Below, piece by piece: positions 52,613 to 61,390 of a DNA stretch of 64,000 nt (the first letter of the stretch is position 1; each line of letters starts with the position of its first letter). The notes under the pieces were generated by a model that was not told the origin of the DNA, searched no databases, and saw nothing but the letters and a program-made list of their open reading frames with translations. Made by a program: the position numbers and the translations under genes. This stretch comes from JASGDN01 sp049841275 (GTDB lineage Bacteria > Chloroflexota > Chloroflexia > Thermomicrobiales > UBA6265): assembly GCA_049841275.1 (NCBI GenBank), contig JASGDN010000072.1:1-64000 (forward strand), in the 5' to 3' direction.

Positions 52613-54256
52613 CTACACCGGCGTCGCCACCGGAGAGGCAGAGGGCGTTGCCACCGGCGTCAGGCCCAGCTCCTTCGTGATCTCGGCGGCACTCCGCAAG
52701 GCCAGCGCGGCGATCGTCAGCGTCGGATTCGCGGTTCCGGTCGTCGGGAAGAGGCCAGATCCCGCAAGGTAGAGGTTCGGGTGGTCATGCGTTCGCCCGA
52801 ACCCGTCCGTGACCGATGTAGCCGGATCGTCGCCCATGCGCACCGTTCCCATCAGGTGCCCGACACCACCCAATTCCTCGGTATGAACGATGTCCGTGGC
52901 GCCGACCGCCGCCAGCATCTTGTCGTGAAGCTCCTTCGCGGCCTTCCAGCCGCCCATCACGTAATCGTCATACGAGTACGTCAGCTTCGGACGCGGAATC
53001 CCGAGCGCGTCGACCTGCGTTTCGTCAACGGTCACGCGGTTGTTCTCGTCCGGCAGCTGCTCGATCATGCTGGCCAGCCGCACCTGATACGGCGCAACCT
53101 TCGCGATCTCGCTGAACAGCGCCACCCCAACCTTGCCCTGGGCGATCAAGTTCCCCGCAGTCGTCATCGGGCTGCCGACGCTGTGCGAGACCTGCAACCG
53201 GATCGCCGCACGTTCGCTCCGGAAGTCGCCCTCCCGCACCGAGTCGATCCCGGAAAGCTGGAGCGGCCCACGATACCCGGCATAGGGCTTCGGCACCACG
53301 GCGCTGACGCGCGCCTCCGGATGATCGGCGAGATGGCGGCCAACCTGGTCGCTCGAATTGGCGACCCCGTTTTGGCTGTATTCGCCCTTGGAGATCAGCA
53401 GCAGCTTCGGTGTCTCGATCCCGTTCGCAGCAACCACGAAGAGCTTCGCCGTCACATCGTGCGATGCGCCGTCCTGGTCCTTGTACTGCACCTTGCTGAT
53501 GGCGCCGTCGCTGCCAGCCACGACGTTGTAGACCACCGCGTTCTCGGTGATCTCCACCCCAGCCTTCTCGGCAAGGTCGAGATGATGCGTGGCGTCGTAT
53601 TTCGCCTGCACGGGACAGACCGGGATGCAGGTCGCGTTGCCGCAGCACTGCGATCGGCCCTGGTAACCGGGTTCGGCGTTGCGCGCCTGCGGGGTCTGGA
53701 GGAGTTCCAGCCCGAGCGTCTTCGCCGCTTCCTGGAACATCTTGTCACCGGAGGCAAACGGCAAACCCGGCATGGGATAGTCCGCGCTGCGTGGCGAGCC
53801 GTCGTTGTGCTCGCTGTTACCGGAGACGCCAAGTTCGTGCTCGGCATCGACGTACCACGGCTCCAGGTCGTCGTACGAGATCGGCCAGTCGACGCCGACA
53901 CCGAAATGCGTCTGCATCTCGAAGTCGCTCGGCAGCAGGCGCGGGCAATTCCCGAGCCAGTGCCAGGTCGTGCCGCCGACGCGGCGCTCGTAGTCGCTGG
54001 AGAACTTCACCGGGCCGGCCTGCACGTAGTAGTAGTCGAGGTCGGACGTCGTCGGTTGCGGCGCCCATTCCGGACTCTCGTAGGCGTAGACACCAGACCG
54101 ATACCGTTCGACCGCCGCCACGCGGTCGGTACGCGGCCCGGCCTCAAGGATGCGCACCTTCGCGCCCGCCGCGACGAGACGGGCGGCGATCAATGCTCCC
54201 GCCACTCCCGAGCCAACGATGACGACATCCGCATCCAGTTTCCCATTCGATTCCAT
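52613..54256 (-). CDS. GMC-family FAD-dependent oxidoreductase (gluconate/fructose dehydrogenase-like)
   Basis: 547 residues. The FAD-binding VVIVGSGVAGALIAARL motif is at about 11-27. VGGTTWHWLGNCPRL and a central Cys-rich stretch QCCGNATCIPVCPVQAKYD follow, typical of large subunits of membrane-linked sugar/gluconate 2-dehydrogenases. The catalytic His lies in ELGGVGHLMGTVRMG, and the C-terminal HPNLYLAGSGLFPTTG is the family signature. It has no signal peptide; its partner gene upstream has a Tat signal and could carry it across the membrane. A cytochrome c subunit is not present nearby. Confidence 0.9.
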   Translation of the reverse strand: MESNGKLDADVVIVGSGVAGALIAARLVAAGAKVRILEAGPRTDRVAAVERYRSGVYAYESPEWAPQPTTSDLDYYYVQAGPVKFSSDYERRVGGTTWHWLGNCPRLLPSDFEMQTHFGVGVDWPISYDDLEPWYVDAEHELGVSGNSEHNDGSPRSADYPMPGLPFASGDKMFQEAAKTLGLELLQTPQARNAEPGYQGRSQCCGNATCIPVCPVQAKYDATHHLDLAEKAGVEITENAVVYNVVAGSDGAISKVQYKDQDGASHDVTAKLFVVAANGIETPKLLLISKGEYSQNGVANSSDQVGRHLADHPEARVSAVVPKPYAGYRGPLQLSGIDSVREGDFRSERAAIRLQVSHSVGSPMTTAGNLIAQGKVGVALFSEIAKVAPYQVRLASMIEQLPDENNRVTVDETQVDALGIPRPKLTYSYDDYVMGGWKAAKELHDKMLAAVGATDIVHTEELGGVGHLMGTVRMGDDPATSVTDGFGRTHDHPNLYLAGSGLFPTTGTANPTLTIAALALRSAAEITKELGLTPVATPSASPVATPV

Positions 54257-54303
54257 CGTACGCTCCTCTTATCCAAACCCCGGCACACCCACAGAACGAC
54301 GAA

Positions 54304-54798
54304 TCAGGACGGCATCACATCCGCCGCCCAGTACCCGAACGCCTTGCAAAGCGTTGGTTGCGTCATGTACGGCAGCGCCTGCCATGACACGAACGAGAAG
54401 AAGATGCCTGCCCGGTTCGGCGCCGGTTTCCCGTTGAACTGTCCCTGATACCAGTACGAAAGGATGTTCGCCGCCACCGCCTGCGCATCGGCGGACGCCG
54501 CCTGCAACGCCTCGGGCGTCATGTCCGTAATGGCAGCAAGTTCGGCGATGGCCGCCTCACTGCCCGGCTCCCCGGCAAGCAGATCGACCAGCGGCGGCAC
54601 CGCCGCTTCATCGAGCGTGCCACCGCCGACCACCGCCTGCGACACCCGCAGGACCGTGGAGGCATCGAGCGAAGCTGGACTCGCTGCCGGGGTTGCCTGC
54701 GCTGCAGCCGTCATCGGCAACGCCATGCCCAGGCCCGCAGCCGTCGTTCCGGCAATCAGCCGCCTCCGCGAAAGGCCTGTCTCCCCACGCGACACCAT
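54304..54798 (-). CDS. Tat-exported small subunit, gluconate 2-dehydrogenase subunit 3-like
   Basis: 164 residues. The twin-arginine signal SRRRLIAGTTAAGLGMALP is followed by an AAAQATPAAS cleavage region. The mature part has the small-subunit look (VLRVSQAVVGGGTLDEAAVPPLVDLL and a late YWYQGQFNG segment). In sugar dehydrogenases of this type the small subunit carries the FAD subunit through Tat. The GGAGGG site and the ATG at 54798 are strong. Leads the two-gene unit with the GMC gene. Confidence 0.82.
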   Translation of the reverse strand: MVSRGETGLSRRRLIAGTTAAGLGMALPMTAAAQATPAASPASLDASTVLRVSQAVVGGGTLDEAAVPPLVDLLAGEPGSEAAIAELAAITDMTPEALQAASADAQAVAANILSYWYQGQFNGKPAPNRAGIFFSFVSWQALPYMTQPTLCKAFGYWAADVMPS

Positions 54799-55128
54799 GG
54801 CACCCTCCTGTTCCCACAATCCGACACTGTTTGCATATAAGACGCATTGTCATCATACCTTACCCGGAAGCAACGCACGCCTCCCCATCAACATATCTGC
54901 CCGGATAGGTCTGTTCAGATCGAAAATTCGCGATACACTGCACGCGATCGTTCATACGATCGTGGTTGCGGCCAAAGGACGCTGTCCGACACGCATCGCC
55001 GGCGATCTCCTACGGGCATCGTTCGTGCGATCTGTCGCCCGCGCCGTCAACCCTGGCCCGACCTGTCCGTTGCCGGGCTGGACCGTGCAGACGCCGGCAT
55101 TCCTGCCACACGTCGACAGGAACGACTC
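54799..55128. other. Divergent intergenic region
   Basis: 330 bases between the dehydrogenase small-subunit gene (minus) and the VTT gene (plus). An AT-richer patch at about 54830-54860 probably holds the minus-strand promoter. An 18-base dyad, CGATCGT-TCAT-ACGATCG, lies at 54945-54962. Confidence 0.4.
54945..54962. promoter_or_regulatory. Possible operator dyad
   Basis: A perfect 7-base inverted repeat with a 4-base spacer, in the middle of a divergent intergenic region. Its binding protein is unknown. Confidence 0.35.
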
Positions 55129-55815
55129 GTGACCCGGAGATACACGCTGATCGCGCTGGCGATCGCGGCGTTCGTCCTCGTCAGCTTTCTCATCGTCGAA
55201 GCACTCGGCATTCCGCTCCTCGCCGATCCCTCCGACCAGCTCGGTCGTGGCGGTATTGGTGCGGCGATGCTGGGGGTCGGCCTGTTGCTGGTGGACGTCC
55301 TCCTGCCGGTGCCGTCCAGCCTCGTGATGACAGCCCAGGGCGCACTTTTCGGAATCGTGCTCGGCACGACGCTCTCGATGATCGGCAGCGTCGGTGCGGC
55401 GCTCGTCGGCTTCGCGATCGGGCGGAAGGGTATGCGGTTCATCGCCCGCTTCGTCTCACCGGAGGAACAGGCGGCGTCCAACCGCCTGCTCGAACGTTGG
55501 GGACCGCTCGCGCTGATCGTCACCCGCCCGGTGCCGATCCTGGCCGAAACGACGGCGATCATGGCCGGCGCATCCACGCTCGGGTGGGGCAAGGCGACGA
55601 TCGGCATCGTCGTTGGGGCCTTCCCGGCGGCGTTGATCTACGCGATCGCGGGCTCCTACGCCACGAGTGTGGCAAGCGGGATGCTGGTCTTCGTACTCGT
55701 CATCGTGCTGGCAGGCGCCTTCTGGTTGATTGGCTGGTTTGTGGAACAGCGGTTCCTGATGCCGCGACGGGCGCACCAGGAATCGGGTACGTATCAGGAA
55801 CACGCAGAAAGGTAA
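55129..55815 (+). CDS. VTT (DedA/SNARE-associated)-domain membrane protein
   Basis: 228 residues with about five hydrophobic segments. Key stretches are LLLVDVLLPVPSSLVMTAQGALFG, AALVGFAIGRKG and LIVTRPVPILAETTAIMAGA, which match the VTT/DedA family's re-entrant loops (the Arg-Pro-containing part). The family acts in membrane lipid or phosphate-carrier scrambling and proton-dependent transport. GTG 55129 is taken with AGGA eight bases upstream; the frame is open from 54847 but has no protein-like sequence before it. The next gene starts 5 bases after its stop. Confidence 0.83.
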   Translation: MTRRYTLIALAIAAFVLVSFLIVEALGIPLLADPSDQLGRGGIGAAMLGVGLLLVDVLLPVPSSLVMTAQGALFGIVLGTTLSMIGSVGAALVGFAIGRKGMRFIARFVSPEEQAASNRLLERWGPLALIVTRPVPILAETTAIMAGASTLGWGKATIGIVVGAFPAALIYAIAGSYATSVASGMLVFVLVIVLAGAFWLIGWFVEQRFLMPRRAHQESGTYQEHAER

Positions 55816-55820
55816 GTATC

Positions 55821-57167
55821 GTGTCGATCTCCACTCCCAAGACTGGCTGGCAGGAGAAGTACTCCTCCGCAGAACTCGGCCCGGTCGAGAAGATCGCCGG
55901 CGGGTTCAACTTCCCGTCCAGCCTCGCCTTCGATGACGAGGGCAACGCCTACATCGGCGAGACGGGCATCGGCTTCGGTAAGACGGAGCGCGGCGGCAAG
56001 GTCTGGAAGCTGACGCCGAACGGCGAGCGGTCCCTCGTCGTGGAGGGCCTCGGCCATCCGCTGACGGGCGTCACCTTCCACGATGGCTCGCTCTGGGTCT
56101 CGCAGGGGTCCAATCCGGGACGCATCACCCGCGTCGAGCTGGATGGCACTTGGAAGGACGTCCTGAACGAGTTGCCGGGCGGCGGCAACTACCACACCGG
56201 TGAAGTCGCCTTCGGCCCAGACGGCAAGATGTACTGGGGCCAAGGCGCGATGACCAACACCGGCATCGTCGGTCTCGACGCCCTCATCATGGGCTGGCTG
56301 AAGAAGCTGCCGCACAGTGTCGACATCCCCGGCTACGACATCGTGCTGAACGATGTCCGCGTCGAGACGACCGATCCGTTCAAGAAGGACGATCCGGACG
56401 CCCGCCTCATCACCGGCCCGTACTCCCAGTTCGGCGAGACGGTCGAGCAGGGCACGGTCGTGAAGGCCGGGAACCCGGCCACCTCGGCCATCCACCGCGC
56501 CAATCCGGACGGCACCGACATCGAGATGGTCGCCTGGGGCATCCGCAACGCCTTCGGCCTGCGTTTCCTGCCAGACGGCCGCCTGCTCGCGATGGACCAG
56601 GGCGCCGACGACCGTGGCAGCCGCCCGGTCGCCAATGTTCCGGACTATCTCTGGGAGGTGAAGGAAGGCAAGTGGTACGGCTGGCCGGACTTCATGGGCG
56701 CCGATCCGATCACCTCGGATCGCTTCATCCCCCTCACCGGCGACCGCCCGACCTTCATCATCGCCAACCACGATGAGCTGCCGGAGCGCGAGGCGCCGCT
56801 CGTCGAGTTCGAGACGCACACCGCTTCCACCAAGTTCGACGTCGATCCGTCCTCGAACGGCGGCATCCTCGTCGCGGCCCTCTTCGGTGACGAGACGCCG
56901 ATGACCGCTGCGGCCGGCCACCCGACCGTCGGCCGCGCGCTGGTGCTCGTTCGCACGAGCGACTGGAAGCAGCACATCCTCCTCACGGAGGGTATGCACC
57001 GCCCGATTGATGTCCGCTTCAACCCGAAGGACGGCTCCCTCTGGATCGTCGACTTCGGCGCGTTCGAGATGGAAGGGCGCTCCAGCGGCGTCGAGGTCGT
57101 CTCGGAGGCAGGGTCCGGCGGTGTCTACCGCGTGGCGAAGCTGCCGGAGTTCCCGGCCGACATCTAG
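55821..57167 (+). CDS. Six-bladed beta-propeller protein (PQQ-type sugar dehydrogenase-like)
   Basis: 448 residues. Repeated propeller strands of the glucose/sorbosone dehydrogenase class are seen (GFNFPSSLAFDDEGNAYIGE, GEVAFGPDGKMYWGQG, MVAWGIRNAFGLRFLPDGRL, HRPIDVRFNPKDGSLWIVDFG). There is no signal peptide in the chosen frame, which is odd for a PQQ dehydrogenase, so it may be a cytoplasmic lactonase- or sorbosone-like protein. The start is GTG 55821 with AAAGG at 55808-55812. It lies 5 bases behind the VTT gene and is probably cotranscribed. Confidence 0.83.
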   Translation: MSISTPKTGWQEKYSSAELGPVEKIAGGFNFPSSLAFDDEGNAYIGETGIGFGKTERGGKVWKLTPNGERSLVVEGLGHPLTGVTFHDGSLWVSQGSNPGRITRVELDGTWKDVLNELPGGGNYHTGEVAFGPDGKMYWGQGAMTNTGIVGLDALIMGWLKKLPHSVDIPGYDIVLNDVRVETTDPFKKDDPDARLITGPYSQFGETVEQGTVVKAGNPATSAIHRANPDGTDIEMVAWGIRNAFGLRFLPDGRLLAMDQGADDRGSRPVANVPDYLWEVKEGKWYGWPDFMGADPITSDRFIPLTGDRPTFIIANHDELPEREAPLVEFETHTASTKFDVDPSSNGGILVAALFGDETPMTAAAGHPTVGRALVLVRTSDWKQHILLTEGMHRPIDVRFNPKDGSLWIVDFGAFEMEGRSSGVEVVSEAGSGGVYRVAKLPEFPADI

Positions 57168-57193
57168 CCCACCGATCCGGCATCGGAACCACG

Positions 57194-57228
57194 CGAACCG
57201 GGGATGCGATGATCGCATCCCCGGTTCG
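57194..57228. terminator. Perfect 17+17 dyad behind the propeller gene
   Basis: CGAACCGGGGATGCGAT and its complement separated by one base, 26 bases after the stop. No long T-run (TCTTG follows). Confidence 0.65.
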
Positions 57229-57278
57229 TCTTGTGCGATCATTCGCCTCCACGTTTCGTCGCAGGGAGGCACTCCGGC

Positions 57279-58022
57279 ATGCAATCGGACCACGGCGCAA
57301 TCGTTCCGATCGGCGATACCCGGCTCTGGATCACGACATCCGGAGCTGGTGATCCTCTCGTGCTCACCAACGGCGGCGCGGGCTGTTGCGACTACCTCGG
57401 TCTCGTTGCCACAATGATCGAGGACCTCGGTCAGGTCGTCCGCTGGGAGGCGCGTGGGTGTGGTCGAAGTGCGACCGACGATCCGACCCGCTACGACCTG
57501 CTCACCACCGTCCGCGACCTCGACACCATTCGCGCGCACCTCGGATTCGAGCGCTGGATCGTCGGCGGGCACTCCCACGGCGCGCTGATCTCGCTCGTCT
57601 ATGCCCTCGAATACCCGGAACGCACGCGAGGGATCCTCTACATCGCCGGAGCAGGCATCCAGAACGACCGCAGCTGGAGCGAGGCCTACCATCGTGGCAA
57701 GGACGAAGGCCGGGAACGCGAACTCGACTACACCTTCCCAGCCAATATGGAGGTCAACCGCGTTGGTAACCTCAGCGCCCGCGCCTACTTCCGGCAACCG
57801 GACATCCTGCGCCGGATCGCCGATCTGCGCGCACCGATGGTCGCGATTCAGGCCGGCGGCGATATCCGCCCGAACTGGCCTGCCGAGCAGGTCGTCCGCC
57901 TGATGCCGGATGCCCGTCTGGAAACCATCCCGGACGCCGATCACAATCTCTGGCTGACGCATCCGAACGAACTCCGCGCCGCCCTCCGGGATGCTGTCAT
58001 CTCGCTCATGGAGACGCCGTGA
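57279..58022 (+). CDS. Alpha/beta hydrolase
   Basis: 247 residues. Nucleophile Ser99 sits in WIVGGHSHGALIS (GxSxG). The oxyanion-hole region is LTNGGAGCCDYL, the acid Asp is probably in IQAGGDIRPNW and the His in IPDADHNLW. The proline-iminopeptidase/lactonase-like branch is likely. The ATG at 57279 follows AGGGAGG; an earlier start at 57231 lies within the dyad region and is rejected. The stop overlaps the start of the kinase gene, so the two are coupled. Confidence 0.87.
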   Translation: MQSDHGAIVPIGDTRLWITTSGAGDPLVLTNGGAGCCDYLGLVATMIEDLGQVVRWEARGCGRSATDDPTRYDLLTTVRDLDTIRAHLGFERWIVGGHSHGALISLVYALEYPERTRGILYIAGAGIQNDRSWSEAYHRGKDEGRERELDYTFPANMEVNRVGNLSARAYFRQPDILRRIADLRAPMVAIQAGGDIRPNWPAEQVVRLMPDARLETIPDADHNLWLTHPNELRAALRDAVISLMETP

Positions 58023-58981
58023 CCAATTCCGCCCTCGACATCTCGTCCGACCGCCTGCACACCGCCGTCACCCGGATCGTGGGCGGCGACATCCAGGACC
58101 TCGCGCCACTCGGGTCGGGCGCATGGTCGCGCGCGTTCGGCTTCACGCATGGGGAGACCGCGCTCGTCGTCCGCATCGGCAAGCACGTCGACGATTTCCA
58201 GCGCGATCGCCTCACGGCAGGCTTCACGACCGACTGTATGCCCATTCCGAAGGTGCTCGCCATCGAGCCCGTGCCGGAGATCGGCGACGGACTCTTCGCC
58301 TGCATCTCGACCCGAGCCGAAGGAACCTTCATCGATGCCCTCGACGAGGCCGAGATGCGCGCCCTGCTGCCGTCACTGCTCGCGACCTTTGATGCCATGC
58401 GGGAAGCCGACCTCTCCCGCACGACCGGATACGGCGGCTGGGATGTGACCGGGAACGCCCCGCATGCGACCTGGCGGAACGCCCTGCTCGATGTTGCCGT
58501 GGACCATCCGGAGGGGCGCGGCCACGGCTGGCTGCGCAAGCTGGAAGCATCGCGCTTCGGCCTCGACGCCTGGCGCATCCTGCTCGACCGGCTCGAAACG
58601 TCGCTGAAGGCGGTCGACGCAGCGGAGATCGAGGTCGGACGCCACCTCATCCACAGCGACATGCTGAACTTCAACGTCTTCTGCGATCCGGACGAGCACC
58701 GCATCTCCGCCCTCTTCGATTGGGGCTGCGCGATGACCGGCGACCCGCTCTACGACCTCGCCTGGTTCGCATACTGGCAGCCCTGGTACCCGGCGTGGGA
58801 ATCCATCGACTTCGTGAGCGCCGTCCGGGATCATCTCACGCGGACCGGTGTCGTCCCCGCGTTCGCCGAACGCCTCCGCGCCTGCACGCTGCACATCGCC
58901 CTTGGCGACCTCGCTTACAGCGCCTCCATCGACCGCTGGGACGACCTGGACCACAAGGTCGCCCGTGCCCTCCACGTCTGA
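58019..58981 (+). CDS. Aminoglycoside phosphotransferase (APH)-family kinase, hygromycin-kinase-like
   Basis: 320 residues. ATP-binding Lys region ALVVRIGKHVDDF, catalytic loop LIHSDMLNFNVF (HxD...N) and metal motif ALFDWGCAMTGDPLYDLAWF are all visible. The last resembles hygromycin B 4-O-kinases and fructosamine kinases. The start is the GTG at 58019, overlapping the hydrolase stop. The substrate may be an antibiotic or a primary metabolite; nothing here decides. Confidence 0.88.
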   Translation: MTNSALDISSDRLHTAVTRIVGGDIQDLAPLGSGAWSRAFGFTHGETALVVRIGKHVDDFQRDRLTAGFTTDCMPIPKVLAIEPVPEIGDGLFACISTRAEGTFIDALDEAEMRALLPSLLATFDAMREADLSRTTGYGGWDVTGNAPHATWRNALLDVAVDHPEGRGHGWLRKLEASRFGLDAWRILLDRLETSLKAVDAAEIEVGRHLIHSDMLNFNVFCDPDEHRISALFDWGCAMTGDPLYDLAWFAYWQPWYPAWESIDFVSAVRDHLTRTGVVPAFAERLRACTLHIALGDLAYSASIDRWDDLDHKVARALHV

Positions 58982-59041
58982 CCAATTCCGACATTCGGCA
59001 CTGGATGGTCTCCTCGTACATGGACAAATGCTACATATTCA

Positions 59042-59070
59042 TTGACACATATATAATCCATGAGTAATAT
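59042..59070 (+). promoter_or_regulatory. Near-consensus sigma-70 promoter of the ArsR gene
   Basis: TTGACA (59042-59047), a 17-base spacer, then TAATAT (59065-59070). The expected transcription start coincides with the ATG at 59077, so the mRNA is probably leaderless. The AT-rich surroundings, with an imperfect ATATT...AATAT dyad, suggest an ArsR operator over the promoter. Confidence 0.75.
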
Positions 59071-59076
59071 ATAGTC

Positions 59077-59409
59077 ATGCAAGCGACCTTTGACGTGCTC
59101 GTCGATCCGCACCGCCGCCAGATCCTGTCACTCCTGCGCGACCGGCCGCATGCCGTGGGCGAACTCGTGGAACGCACCGGATTGAGCCAGCCGGGAGTCT
59201 CCCGGCACCTGCGCGTCCTGCGCGAGACCGGATTCGTTTCTGTCGTGCAGAAGGGACAATCCCGTGTCTACCAACTTGAGCGCATGCAGTTTGCCGAGCT
59301 CGACCGTTGGCTTGATGACTATCGTCGTCTCTGGTCGCATGCCTTCGACACACTGGGCAAGGTGCTCGACACCCCCCAGCCAATCACCGACGAGGAGACC
59401 GATTCATGA
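59077..59409 (+). CDS. ArsR-family transcriptional regulator
   Basis: 110-residue winged helix. The first helices read QATFDVLVDPHRRQILSLLR; the recognition region is LVERTGLSQPGVSRHLRVLRETGFV, and the wing is VVQKGQSRVYQL. No metal-binding Cys motif (CxC) is seen, so it is the stress/SRPBCC-linked type rather than an arsenic sensor. The stop overlaps the SRPBCC gene (ATGA), the usual arrangement with an Aha1-like partner. Confidence 0.9.
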   Translation: MQATFDVLVDPHRRQILSLLRDRPHAVGELVERTGLSQPGVSRHLRVLRETGFVSVVQKGQSRVYQLERMQFAELDRWLDDYRRLWSHAFDTLGKVLDTPQPITDEETDS

Positions 59410-59975
59410 CGGAAGACACGGCCACAGCCACGACGCAGAATACGGACATGGCACGCTTCCCACTGGGCACACTGAAGCAGCAGGGCGACGATCGCTTCAC
59501 GCTCACATTCATACGGGACTTTCCACACCCGATCGTTCAGGTCTGGGAGGCGATCACGAATCCCGCAATGACCATTCGTTGGTGGGCGGAGACGCGAATC
59601 GACCTGCGTCCCGGCGGGCAGTTCGATGCCCGCTGGTTGAACAGCGACGACGGCAAGCCGCGACACTGGACGACCGGAATCGTCCAGCGTCTCGATCCGC
59701 CACGGTTGATCGAACACACCAACTCCGATCATGGGCTGCTCCGCTGGGAACTCGCGGAGACCTCCCCATCCTCGACCCGCCTTACCTTCACGAATGAGTT
59801 CACCGGCGAGGCCAAGTGGGTGCCGATGTCATTGGCGGGCTGGCACGTCCACCTCGATCACCTCGCGGAGGCACTCGTCGGAAAGGCGGTGGACTGGCCG
59901 GCGTGGTATCTGGACTTCCTGCCCGCGTGGCAGTCGCTCAACGACACCTATATCGAGGTGTCCCACGCGGAGTGA
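59406..59975 (+). CDS. SRPBCC/AHSA1-domain protein
   Basis: 189 residues of the SRPBCC (START-like) superfamily. The family opening IRDFPHPIVQVWEAITNPA, then TIRWWAETRIDLRPGGQF and the C-terminal GWHVHLDHLAEAL helix, define it. Such proteins bind hydrophobic ligands and are regulated with an ArsR partner; the ligand is unknown. Translation is coupled to the ArsR gene. Confidence 0.9.
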   Translation: MTEDTATATTQNTDMARFPLGTLKQQGDDRFTLTFIRDFPHPIVQVWEAITNPAMTIRWWAETRIDLRPGGQFDARWLNSDDGKPRHWTTGIVQRLDPPRLIEHTNSDHGLLRWELAETSPSSTRLTFTNEFTGEAKWVPMSLAGWHVHLDHLAEALVGKAVDWPAWYLDFLPAWQSLNDTYIEVSHAE

Positions 59976-60000
59976 TCCGATCCGGGATCTCACGATACGC

Positions 60001-60034
60001 CCGACAGCCTGCGGATCGATCCGCAGGCTGTCGG
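60001..60034. terminator. Perfect 17+17 dyad behind the SRPBCC gene
   Basis: CCGACAGCCTGCGGATC and its complement with no spacer, 25 bases after the stop codon. Confidence 0.65.
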
Positions 60035-60078
60035 TTACAGCAGAATCCAGAATGATGGCCACGCATGCGACATCGTGG

Positions 60079-60099
60079 CGTGTAGGGGCGATCCTTGTG
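60079..60099 (+). repeat. GTAGGGGCGATCC repeat, partial copy
   Basis: 21 bases identical to the reverse complement of 15520-15540. The rest of the element is not conserved here. Confidence 0.65.
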
Positions 60100-60287
60100 G
60101 GTCGGCAACCCGCTCGTATCCTGCTGCAGTGAGCGCACAAATCAGGACCGTTTCGTACCGGAATGCAGGCTATGCTCGCGGTATCGACCTGCCCACGGTC
60201 CCACCGCGGAGAACGCCTGTGCCAACCGTCCCTTCCCGACCCACCCGCGCGCCGCAGTCCCGCCAACATGGGAATCCGGAGGCGCCG

Positions 60288-61388
60288 GTGCTCGACCAGC
60301 GTGCATTGAACCGCGCGACGCTCGCCCGCCAGCACCTGATCGCCCGCACGACGATGCCCGTCCCAGAGATGATCGCCCACCTCGGTGGCCTGCAAGCCCA
60401 GGCTCCGCTGGCGCCCTATTACGGACTCTGGTCCCGGCTCGATCCGTTCTCCCCCGACGATCTTTCCGCCGGCATTCTCGACCGCTCGCTGGTGCGGATC
60501 GTCACCATGCGCGGCACCATCCATCTGCATACAGCCGACGATGCCCTGACGATGCGCGCCCTCACCCAGGACAGCACCGCCCGCAAGCTCGGGGGAGCGG
60601 CAGACTACCGCACGCTGATGGAGACGATCGACCTTGCGGATCTGCTGGCCTTCGCCCGCACCGAGCTGCAGCGCGAACCACGGTCGATGGCCGTGTTGCG
60701 CAAGGACCTGGCACGGCGCTGGCCGGACGCCAATCCCCACATCATGACGCGAGCGATCAACTACATCCTGCCGCTGGTGCAGGTACCGCCACGCGGGTTG
60801 TGGGGACAGTCCGGATCACCCGTGTTGACCACGCTGGAGGCCTGGACCGGCCGCGAGATACCGTCCACACCGGGTCTCGACGGCGTCATCCTTCGCTACC
60901 TCGCCGCCTTCGGCCCGGCCAGCGTGCAGGATGCCCAGGCGTGGAGCGGCCTGACGCGGCTCGACGCCGTATTCGACCGGCTTCGCGACCGGCTTGTGAC
61001 CTTCCGGAACGCGGATGGACGCGAACTCTTCGACCTGCCGAACGCACCGCGTCCCGACGAGGATGCGCCCGTTCCAGTCCGTATCCTCGCCCCGTTCGAC
61101 AACGTCCTGATCGGCTACAAGGATCGCCAGCGCATCATGCCGCCGGGTCGCAAGCACCTGATCTTCACGCAAAACGGACTCGTGCGCCCGACCGTCCTAG
61201 TCGATGGCTTCGCGGCGGGTATCGCCTCCATCACCCGGCAGAAAGACGCGGCAATCCTGATCGTCGACCTCTTCCACGACGTATCGCCCGGAGCACGGGA
61301 AGAGATCGAGGCCGAGGGTTTGCGCCTCCTCGCCTTCGCCGAACCGACCGCAACGACCACCCTTGTCGATTTCGGCATGCACACGTGA
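60288..61388 (+). CDS. AlkZ/YcaQ-like winged-helix DNA glycosylase (HTH_42)
   Basis: 366 residues of the winged-helix DNA-binding family that includes AlkZ glycosylases. The catalytic QxQ motif is present as HLGGLQAQAPLAPY (Gln36 and Gln38), and MRGTIHLHTADDAL and LAPFDNVLIGYKDRQRIMP are family stretches. It is predicted to remove bulky or crosslinked alkyl adducts in DNA; some members protect against the producer's own antibiotic. The GTG at 60288 is preceded by GGAGG at 60278-60282; the long upstream frame is not coding. Confidence 0.85.
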   Translation: MLDQRALNRATLARQHLIARTTMPVPEMIAHLGGLQAQAPLAPYYGLWSRLDPFSPDDLSAGILDRSLVRIVTMRGTIHLHTADDALTMRALTQDSTARKLGGAADYRTLMETIDLADLLAFARTELQREPRSMAVLRKDLARRWPDANPHIMTRAINYILPLVQVPPRGLWGQSGSPVLTTLEAWTGREIPSTPGLDGVILRYLAAFGPASVQDAQAWSGLTRLDAVFDRLRDRLVTFRNADGRELFDLPNAPRPDEDAPVPVRILAPFDNVLIGYKDRQRIMPPGRKHLIFTQNGLVRPTVLVDGFAAGIASITRQKDAAILIVDLFHDVSPGAREEIEAEGLRLLAFAEPTATTTLVDFGMHT

Positions 61389-61390
61389 CA

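Larger units (their letters stand above)
59976..60287. other. Gap with dyad and repeat
   Basis: 312 bases that hold the dyad at 60001-60034 and the repeat at 60079-60099. The frames crossing it (from 60075 and 60095) look non-coding. Confidence 0.5.

Noticed and set aside
55794..57962. A 722-codon minus-strand frame
   Set aside because: Antisense to the propeller and hydrolase genes; Arg/Asp/Gly-rich shadow translation.
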